DNA of 64,000 nt from Palleronia aestuarii. GTDB lineage: Bacteria; Pseudomonadota; Alphaproteobacteria; Rhodobacterales; Rhodobacteraceae. Position numbers and translations under genes: made by a program. The stretch is from the NCBI RefSeq assembly GCF_003253995.1, contig NZ_QKZL01000003.1, positions 248,001 through 312,000 of the forward strand. The letters are read 5' to 3'. The notes beneath the pieces are model-generated. The model had not been told where the DNA came from and made no database searches. It saw only the letters and a program-made list of their open reading frames with translations. Positions 57,824 to 64,000 of this stretch are shown one piece after another; within the stretch, counting starts at the first letter, position 1, and the number at the start of each line of letters is the position of its first letter.

Positions 57824-60289
57824 TCACTCGGTGGGCCGAAGGCGCGTGATCCCGACGGCCGCCGCCCGTGCGAGTTCTGGATCGAGCGTCATTGGGATGT
57901 ATTCGCCGCGCCGCCAGAGGTCGCCGAGATCGTCGTAATGGCGGCTGAGCGGATGGCCGGATTGGCCCGTCGAGGTGATGAAGAGGGAGGAATCGGGATC
58001 GGCGAAGTCGTAGATCCCCCGATATCCCGCGCCATGCACGTTCACGAAGGGATCGGGTTCCGTGCCCTTCGTGAGCCCGCGGAGAAGCGTGTTGTCGCCC
58101 CCCGATGTGGATTGGCGGATATTCACGAGCCAGCTCAGGAACGGGATCTCGCCCAGAGCCGGATGCGCATGCACCGCCTCGTGCGCGTCGCCCCATCTGA
58201 GGCTTTCGAGGGCGGTGCCATAGGTTTCCCCGATCCAGATCAGCGCATCGTCGAGCGCGAGGCGGGCCATTTCGGAGCAGGTCTCGCGCCGCGCCGATTG
58301 CACGACATCGCACCAGATCCCGGCGCCATCGACATCGCGGAAGGCGCGTTCCACGAAGAGCGGTTCCAGATGCGTGAACTCCTCTGCAAGCGGTCCGAGT
58401 TCGTCGGCGATCAGCCGCTTCTGAAGCGCCCGCATCCAGGCGGCGTATATCAGCGGCTCCGGCAGGTGCTCGTTCATCTCTCCGTTCCATGCGGCGAGCA
58501 TGGAGAGGGCCTGTTGCCGCTGCCGCTCCGGCGTCCCTTCGGGCGCCGCTTCTCCGGTATACCAGAGATCGGCACCGACGAGCGGCAGGAGCATGCGTGC
58601 GGTGAAGCTCACCGTATCGAGCTGCGCCTCCATGAAGCTCTCGCGCGTATGCACCTCGCGGGCCTGCATGAGACGCCGCCAGCGCTGGACGCGCTGGGTG
58701 TCGCCCCAATGGTAGGAGACGTGGCGCGGAAACGGGCGGTCGATGATCTTGTTGTTCGTGTTGCCCACGATCCCGCCCGCGGGCTCCAAGAATTCGGGAT
58801 TCTCCGCGTAGGGCAGACGGCCGTCCCAGCGATTCTCGACGATCCAGCCGGGCGTGGGCAGGCGGCCGCGGCTCTGGTGCCCATCGCGGCGACGGGGGAA
58901 CTTGCCCACGGTCTTGAGCGCGATCTCCTCGCCATCGGCGAGCACCAGGTTCTGGCTCGGCGAGACGTAATCCTCCCCGATCTCGATCGCCTCCGCGATA
59001 TCCGTGGCGCCCATCAGCTCGATCGCGGCGGTGACAGACGTGTCGGCGGGATCGAGCGCGGTCCAGGAGAGGGAGGCCACGTGCCCGCGGGGCGTGATCG
59101 TGGCGAGGTTGAAATGACTGCCGGGCAGGATCGGCCCGTTCTGCGACCAGCGTAGCGTCAGCGTGATCGGATCGGAATCCTTGATCCGCAGGATGGAGCT
59201 GCGGGTCTGGAGGGGCTCGAAGCCGCCCGGTGTCAGCACTTCCTCGGGATTGTCGGGATTGAGCCGCTCGATATGCACGTCCTGGTCATCGAGGTAGGAC
59301 GTCGTCAGCCCCCAGCCGAGCCGTTCGGAGCGCCCGACGATGATGGCGGGTATCCCGGGGATCGAGCCGCCGATGACGCCGCCGGAGGCGAGCTCCAGCC
59401 GTGCGAGATACCAGATCGAGGGGGCCGTCAGCATCATGTGCGGGTCGTTGGCGAGCAGCGTGCCGCCGCTGGCCGAACGATCCGGCGCCGCGGCCCAGAC
59501 ATTCGATGCGCCCGCGAGGGGGCCGGGAAGACCGGGATAGAGCGGATCCTCCGCGACCGCCGCCTGACGGACCGGAGCGACTTCGGTTCCGGGAAGAAGC
59601 GCCGCGTAGTCGGGCAGGGCGGCGATGCCCGGGCCCGGGATGTCGGGTAGCAGGTCGCGCACCCGACCCTCGTCGAGAAGGAGCGAGGTGCGAGCGCGCA
59701 AGACCTCTTCGCGAAGATGCGAGGTCAGCTGGAAGGCGAAGAGCTTCTGGATCGCAATGCTGTCTGCCGGCTGCCACGGTGCGATTTCGGGAGAGAAGAG
59801 AAAGAATTCCGGGGCGCCGCGTCCCCGCGCGTCTTCGTTCACGGAGCGGATCCAGGCGTTCACCCCGGCGGAATAGGCTTCGAGCGCGGTCTGCGCCTGT
59901 TCCGACTGCGCATCGACAGACGCGACCGACAGGTTGTAGATGTCGAGGCGGCGCATGAGTTCGTCGGTCCGTGCGGTACGGGCGCCGAAGATCTCGCTCA
60001 ACCGCCCCTGCGCCGTGCGACGCAGAAGCGTCATCTGCCACAGGCGGTCCTGCGCGTGGGCGAAGCCGAGGCCGAAGAACACGTCCGCATCACTGGCGCC
60101 GAAGATGTGCGGCACGTCCGAATTGTCCCGCACGATCTCCAGCGGGGCCTCGATGCCCTCGACGGCGAAGTCGGCATCGTAATCGGGCAGGCTGCGCGCG
60201 GCGAACCAGTAGACCGCAACGATGGAAAGACCGGCAAGAAGGACGAGGCCGGTGAAGATACGGATCAGCCAGCGCAGGATCATCGCCAT
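57824..60289 (-). CDS. Penicillin acylase (Ntn-hydrolase) family protein
   Basis: An 821-residue periplasmic or membrane-tethered N-terminal-nucleophile hydrolase. An N-terminal helix (WLIRIFTGLVLLAGLSIVAVY) precedes the alpha-chain-like part with VPHIFGASDADVFFGLGFAHAQ. The autocatalytic cleavage point is in PLAGASNVWAA; Ser262 would become the beta-chain nucleophile. NDPHMMLTAPSIWY and GNTNNKIIDRPFP are further signatures. Members cleave amides such as acyl-homoserine lactones or beta-lactam side chains; quorum-quenching is possible but not shown. The start at 60289 has only a weak ribosome-binding site. Confidence 0.9.
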   Translation of the reverse strand: MAMILRWLIRIFTGLVLLAGLSIVAVYWFAARSLPDYDADFAVEGIEAPLEIVRDNSDVPHIFGASDADVFFGLGFAHAQDRLWQMTLLRRTAQGRLSEIFGARTARTDELMRRLDIYNLSVASVDAQSEQAQTALEAYSAGVNAWIRSVNEDARGRGAPEFFLFSPEIAPWQPADSIAIQKLFAFQLTSHLREEVLRARTSLLLDEGRVRDLLPDIPGPGIAALPDYAALLPGTEVAPVRQAAVAEDPLYPGLPGPLAGASNVWAAAPDRSASGGTLLANDPHMMLTAPSIWYLARLELASGGVIGGSIPGIPAIIVGRSERLGWGLTTSYLDDQDVHIERLNPDNPEEVLTPGGFEPLQTRSSILRIKDSDPITLTLRWSQNGPILPGSHFNLATITPRGHVASLSWTALDPADTSVTAAIELMGATDIAEAIEIGEDYVSPSQNLVLADGEEIALKTVGKFPRRRDGHQSRGRLPTPGWIVENRWDGRLPYAENPEFLEPAGGIVGNTNNKIIDRPFPRHVSYHWGDTQRVQRWRRLMQAREVHTRESFMEAQLDTVSFTARMLLPLVGADLWYTGEAAPEGTPERQRQQALSMLAAWNGEMNEHLPEPLIYAAWMRALQKRLIADELGPLAEEFTHLEPLFVERAFRDVDGAGIWCDVVQSARRETCSEMARLALDDALIWIGETYGTALESLRWGDAHEAVHAHPALGEIPFLSWLVNIRQSTSGGDNTLLRGLTKGTEPDPFVNVHGAGYRGIYDFADPDSSLFITSTGQSGHPLSRHYDDLGDLWRRGEYIPMTLDPELARAAAVGITRLRPTE

Positions 60290-60383
60290 GACGTGTGATC
60301 TTTCGTCGGGCACGGGGGCCGGTTGACCGGTCCCCTGCTTCGGTTAGACAGGCTCTAATCAATTTGATCGAGGAGGTGAAGGC

Positions 60384-61256
60384 ATGGCGAAACTGGCGTT
60401 TCTGGGATTGGGCGTCATGGGCTTTCCGATGGCCGGTCACCTCGCTTCGGCGGGTCACGACGTCTGCGTCTACAATCGTACGCGCGCGAAGGCCGAGGAT
60501 TGGACGTCGAAGCACGGTGGGCGCAGCGCCGCCACGCCCCGCGAAGCCGCCGAGGGCGCGGAGATCGTGCTGGCCTGCGTCGGCAACGATGACGACCTCC
60601 GCTCCGTCGTAACGGGAGAGGACGGCGCATTTTCGGGGATGGGTAAAGGGAGCGTCTTCGTAGACCATACGACCGTCTCCGCCGCCGTGACCCGCGAGCT
60701 CGCCGCGCTCGGCGAGGAAAGCGGCATCGGCTATGTCGACGCGCCGATCTCCGGCGGACAGGCCGGGGCGGAGAAGGGGCAGCTCTCGATCATGTGCGGC
60801 GGCCCGTCGGATGCTTTCGACCGGGCCGAGCCCGTCATGGCCACCTACGCGAAAATCTGCCGCAGGTTGGGAGAGACCGGCGCGGGGCAGATGACGAAGA
60901 TGTGCAACCAGATCGCGATCGCGGGAGTCGTCCAAGGGCTGAGCGAAGCGTTGGCCTTCGCGGAGGCAGCGGGGCTCGACGGTCGGGCGGTGGTGGAGGT
61001 GATCAGCCAGGGCGCCGCCGGAAGCTGGCAGATGGAGAACCGCTACGAGACGATGCTCGACGACGAGTTCGACCACGGCTTCGCGATCGACTGGATGCGC
61101 AAGGACCTGGGTATCTGCCTGACCACCGGGGACGAGATCGGCGCGGCGCTGCCGGTCACGGCGCTGGTCGATCAGTTCTACAAGGACGTGCAGGGCATGG
61201 GCGGGGGCCGCTGGGATACCTCGGCGCTCATCAAGCGGCTCAGGAAGCCCGCCTGA
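60384..61256 (+). CDS. 3-hydroxyisobutyrate-dehydrogenase-family oxidoreductase
   Basis: A 290-residue beta-hydroxyacid dehydrogenase. The Rossmann loop is LAFLGLGVMGFPMAGHLASAG. The cofactor segment VYNRTRAKAE has Arg, suggesting NADP(H). The substrate motif is DAPISGGQAGAEKGQLSIMCG, the catalytic lysine is in GAGQMTKMCNQIAIAG, and KDLGICLTTGDE follows. The layout matches tartronate-semialdehyde/3-hydroxyisobutyrate/succinic-semialdehyde reductases; the substrate is not determined. GGAGGTGAAG precedes the ATG. A stem-loop crosses its stop codon, facing trpE. Confidence 0.88.
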   Translation: MAKLAFLGLGVMGFPMAGHLASAGHDVCVYNRTRAKAEDWTSKHGGRSAATPREAAEGAEIVLACVGNDDDLRSVVTGEDGAFSGMGKGSVFVDHTTVSAAVTRELAALGEESGIGYVDAPISGGQAGAEKGQLSIMCGGPSDAFDRAEPVMATYAKICRRLGETGAGQMTKMCNQIAIAGVVQGLSEALAFAEAAGLDGRAVVEVISQGAAGSWQMENRYETMLDDEFDHGFAIDWMRKDLGICLTTGDEIGAALPVTALVDQFYKDVQGMGGGRWDTSALIKRLRKPA

Positions 61257-61273
61257 TCCGGCGGAGCGGGCTT
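61245..61273. terminator. Stem-loop over the stop codon, between two convergent genes
   Basis: AAGCCCGC and GCGGGCTT form an 8-bp stem with a 13-nt loop that contains the stop codon of the dehydrogenase gene. It lies 50 bp from the trpE stop. Possible bidirectional terminator; no U-tract beyond two T. Confidence 0.4.
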
Positions 61274-61323
61274 AGGCCCGCGCGCCATTCCGATGACGTC
61301 CCGGACCGGCGTCCCTCGCGGGC

Positions 61324-62835
61324 CTACGCGTTGCCTCGGCCCGCGAACCGGGCGGCATCGGCGGCGGCGCCGCGCAGCGCGCCCGCCTTGTTCTCCGTTT
61401 CCTCGAATTCCGCCTCGGGATCGCTGTCATGCACGATTCCGCCGCCGGCCTGGATGTAGAGCGCGCCGTCCTTCACCACCGCGGTACGCAGCGCGATGCA
61501 CATGTCCATGTCGCCGCGCGCGCTGAAATAGCCCACGCCCCCGCCGTAGACGCCCCGCTTTTCGGGTTCGAGCTCGTCGATGATCTCCATCGCCCGCACC
61601 TTGGGCGCGCCCGAGACGGTCCCCGCGGGCAAACCGGCGAGCAGGGCCGAAAGCGCATCGTGCTCCTCCGACAATTCGCCCACGACGTTCGAGACGATGT
61701 GCATGACGTGGGAATAGCGCTCCACGATGAACTCCTCGGTCGGATGGACGCTGCCGATGCGGGAGACGCGACCAACGTCGTTGCGCCCGAGATCGAGGAG
61801 CATCAGGTGCTCGGCCAGTTCCTTCTCGTCGGCGAGGAGATCGGCCTCGAGGGCACGGTCCTCCTCCGCGGTGGCGCCGCGGCGGCGCGTTCCGGCGATG
61901 GGGCGGATCGTCACCTCTCCCTCCATCACGCGCACCAGAATCTCCGGGCTCGCGCCGACGATCTGGTAGCCGCCGAAATTGAAGTAGAACATGAATGGCG
62001 ACGGGTTCGTGCGCCGGAGCGAACGGTAGAGCGCGAAGGGCGGCAGAGGGAATTCCTGCCGCCACCTCTGGGAGGGGACGACCTGGAAGATGTCGCCCGC
62101 GGCAATGTATTCTTTCGCGCGGCGCACGATGTCGAAATACCCTTCGCGCGTGATGTTGGAGACGGGCTCCTGCTGCTCTCCCGCCTCTCCGAGATCGCGG
62201 GCTTCGGCAGGCGGAGCGCGGTCGAGGTCGCGTAGGGCATCCATCACCCGCTCGGCCGCCTGTGCATAGGCTGCGCGCGCCGAAAGACCCGCCCCGGCCC
62301 AGGCGGGCGCGATGACCGTCACCTCTCCCTTCACCCCGTCGAGCACGGCGACGATGGAGGGGCGCAGCATCACGGCGTCGGGAAGGCCCAACGGATCCGG
62401 GTTGGCTTCTGGCAGACGCTCCACGAGGCGGATCATGTCGTAGCCGAGATACCCGAAGAGACCGGCCGAGGCCGCGGGAAGTTCCGCGGGCAGGTCGATG
62501 CGCGACTGGGCAATGAGGCTTCGGAGCGCGTCGAGGGGCGCGGCCTCCAAGGGCTCGAACGCATCGGGATCGAACCGGGCCTGCCGGTTCACGCGGGATG
62601 TCGTCCCGCGGCATTCCCAGATCAGGTCGGGCTTCATCCCGATGATCGAATACCGCCCGCGCACCTCGCCCCCGGTGACCGATTCGAGGAGGAACGTGTC
62701 GCGCCCGGCGGCACCGAGCTTCAGCATCAGCGAAACGGGCGTGTCGAGATCGGCGGCCAGGCGGGCGTAGACGACCTGATTCTCGCCACGCTCGAAGCCC
62801 TGGGCGAAAGTCTCGAAATCCGGAACGATCCGCAT
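61324..62835 (-). CDS. trpE: Anthranilate synthase component I
   Basis: A 503-residue chorismate-utilising enzyme that makes anthranilate with the TrpG glutaminase. The N-terminal half carries the tryptophan-feedback segment LLESVTGGEVRGRYSIIG. The catalytic half includes GDIFQVVPSQRW, SPEILVRV, IAGTRRRG, LLDLGRNDVGRV, LPAGTVSGAPKVRAMEIIDE and RGVYGGGVGYF. The ATG overlaps the stop of ppiD (TGATG), so trpE is coupled to ppiD. No trp leader peptide is possible in this arrangement. Downstream trpG lies outside the convergent pair and is not in the window. Confidence 0.97.
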   Translation of the reverse strand: MRIVPDFETFAQGFERGENQVVYARLAADLDTPVSLMLKLGAAGRDTFLLESVTGGEVRGRYSIIGMKPDLIWECRGTTSRVNRQARFDPDAFEPLEAAPLDALRSLIAQSRIDLPAELPAASAGLFGYLGYDMIRLVERLPEANPDPLGLPDAVMLRPSIVAVLDGVKGEVTVIAPAWAGAGLSARAAYAQAAERVMDALRDLDRAPPAEARDLGEAGEQQEPVSNITREGYFDIVRRAKEYIAAGDIFQVVPSQRWRQEFPLPPFALYRSLRRTNPSPFMFYFNFGGYQIVGASPEILVRVMEGEVTIRPIAGTRRRGATAEEDRALEADLLADEKELAEHLMLLDLGRNDVGRVSRIGSVHPTEEFIVERYSHVMHIVSNVVGELSEEHDALSALLAGLPAGTVSGAPKVRAMEIIDELEPEKRGVYGGGVGYFSARGDMDMCIALRTAVVKDGALYIQAGGGIVHDSDPEAEFEETENKAGALRGAAADAARFAGRGNA

Positions 62836-64000
62836 CAGTTGAACTGCGCGTTGACCGCGCTGACGCTCGACTGGTCGATCTCGATACCCTTCTGACGCTG
62901 CAACGCGGTCGTGAAGGCCGACGTGATGTCCTCGGCAAGGCCCTGGCCCGTCTGCCGGGTCAGCCCCGCGCGGATCTGCTCGGCCTGCTCGCTGGCGGGG
63001 TCGGGGGCGTGGATCGCATCGACGCGAACGAGGATTGCCCCGTCCGGGCTTTCGATCGTTTCGAGGCCGCCTTCTTCGAGTGCGAAGGCCCGCAGGACGA
63101 GATCCTGAGGCAGGTCCTCCAGAAACGCATCGCGCAGCACGCCGGTCTGGCGCGTGACCTCCGCGGCCTGATCCTCGAGCGGTGCGCCCCCGTCGACGGC
63201 TTCTCGTGCCGCCTCGGCCGCGTCGGCAAGGCGCGATTGCCGCTCGGAGGTTTCCCAATCCTGGATCACCCTCGCCTCGACGTCATCTAGCGGCTGCAGT
63301 TCCGGCGGCACGATCTCGTCGACCCGGAGTACGACGAGCCCGCCGTCCGAGAGCGTCGCGAGTTCCGGGAAATCTCCCTCCATCGTTTGACCGGCGAGGG
63401 CGCGGAACTCCTCGTAGGCATCGATGGTGGCGCCATCGACGCTCGCGATATCGGGAGACCATAGGATTTCCCCGGTCTCGAGGGGGCTCTCCTCGGCGAT
63501 CTCCTCGATCGTCGCGCCGCCCGCGAGGAGATCCTCGATGGGCTCGCGTTCGGCCTCGAGCGAACGGCGGGCTCGGTTGATCGCCACCTCCGCGCGCAGC
63601 TTGTCGGCAACATCCTCGAAGGCGACCTGCTGCGCGGCGAGGACCGCATTCACCCGGAAAAGCGCGGGGCCGAGATTGCTGTCGGCCGGGCCGGCGACGC
63701 CGGGTCCGTCGAGTGCGAACACCGTCTCGCCCGCCGTGCCCAGATCGCCCTGCGCCACCTCGCCCAGATCGACGTCGTCGAGGGTAAGGCCGCGCTCCGC
63801 CACGAAGTCGTCGAAATCGGCCTCGCCCGCCGCGATCCGGTCCGCGGCAGCCTGCGCGGCGTCCTCGTTGGGAAAGACCAGACGTTCGACGAGGCGCCGT
63901 TCCGGCTGGTCGAATTCCGCGCTGCGCTCCTCGTAGACCCTGCGCAACTCTTCCTCCGTGACGGACATCGCATCCACCACCATCTCGGGATTGGCCCAGG
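62835..64000 (-). CDS. ppiD: SurA/PpiD-type peptidyl-prolyl isomerase, C-terminal part
   Basis: The frame is open to the window edge, leaving the last 388 residues of a periplasmic folding factor. A parvulin-like region (about the first 110 visible residues, with ERLVFPNEDAAQAAADRI and FDDFVAERGLTLDDVDLGEV) is followed by a second PPIase-like repeat and a helical C-terminus ending VSAVNAQFN. The parvulin active-site residues are not obvious, as in E. coli PpiD. The N-terminal membrane anchor would be outside. The stop overlaps the trpE start by one base. Confidence 0.8.
   Translation of the reverse strand, partial: WANPEMVVDAMSVTEEELRRVYEERSAEFDQPERRLVERLVFPNEDAAQAAADRIAAGEADFDDFVAERGLTLDDVDLGEVAQGDLGTAGETVFALDGPGVAGPADSNLGPALFRVNAVLAAQQVAFEDVADKLRAEVAINRARRSLEAEREPIEDLLAGGATIEEIAEESPLETGEILWSPDIASVDGATIDAYEEFRALAGQTMEGDFPELATLSDGGLVVLRVDEIVPPELQPLDDVEARVIQDWETSERQSRLADAAEAAREAVDGGAPLEDQAAEVTRQTGVLRDAFLEDLPQDLVLRAFALEEGGLETIESPDGAILVRVDAIHAPDPASEQAEQIRAGLTRQTGQGLAEDITSAFTTALQRQKGIEIDQSSVSAVNAQFN

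Noticed and set aside
57378-57938. Plus-strand 186-codon frame between ialB and the acylase gene
   Set aside because: It crosses two intrinsic terminators, has no ribosome-binding site and no recognisable domain.

Overview
The window is about 64 kb of GC-rich (roughly 65%) chromosomal DNA from an alphaproteobacterium, almost certainly of the Rhodobacterales (Roseobacter group / Rhodobacteraceae). The pointers are the cckA-recA-alaS order, a suf operon headed by a cysteine-poor IscR behind a perfect 15-bp palindrome of the Iron-Rhodo-box type, a GAAC-N7-GAAC SOS box before recA, a ppiD-trpE junction, and a divergent DUF6477/DUF6456 pair that looks like the gene-transfer-agent activator locus (gafA). 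No insertion sequence, prophage, CRISPR array, rRNA operon or plasmid gene is visible. It reads as dense core genome with many ATGA-type overlaps.

Layout. 1-11 kb: end of a HisN-type phosphatase, a CAP-domain lipoprotein, guanine deaminase, MgtE magnesium transporter, 5-formyl-THF cyclo-ligase, a YmdB phosphodiesterase, an SLC13/RCK transporter with a coupled small lipoprotein, YebC, malonyl-CoA synthetase and CoaD. 11-20 kb: a sugar dehydrogenase, tRNA-Val(TAC), an RsmB-type rRNA methyltransferase, CckA, RecA, AlaS. 20-25 kb: TypA, MscS, an SMR efflux protein, isocitrate dehydrogenase, WrbA, a hydrolase. 26-34 kb: the iron-sulfur assembly operon iscR - cysteine desulfurase - sufB - small membrane protein - ybjQ - sufC - sufD - two Yip1-like membrane proteins - sufS, then tRNA-Arg(CCG). 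34-44 kb: a polyamine-type ABC importer without binding protein, TetR regulator, membrane-anchored hydrolase, MetA (acetyl-CoA type by its Glu111), an unrecognised P-loop protein, a FadL-like porin, a DMT exporter and GuaA. 45-51 kb: a non-pyrrolysine MttB-family methyltransferase, DUF6477, the GafA-like regulator, catalase with a diverged palindromic box, lipoyl synthase, a HAD hydrolase. 51-64 kb: two divergent cell-wall enzymes (YcbK-type peptidase and an L,D-transpeptidase), lpxD with a dedicated acyl carrier protein and ketosynthase, IalB, a candidate small RNA, a penicillin-acylase-family hydrolase, a beta-hydroxyacid dehydrogenase, trpE, and the end of ppiD.

How the genes connect. Two threads stand out. 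One is iron/oxidative homeostasis: IscR, its palindromic operator, the suf operon and a related palindrome before catalase suggest a shared regulon. The other is cell-cycle, SOS and gene-transfer control: CckA, RecA and the GafA-like protein all act in pathways known to feed gene-transfer-agent expression in Rhodobacter, although the GTA structural cluster is not here. No wholly new multi-gene system is obvious. The best undescribed candidates are a promoter-plus-terminator small RNA near 57.5 kb, the accessory genes inside the suf operon, and the unrecognised P-loop gene upstream of metA.
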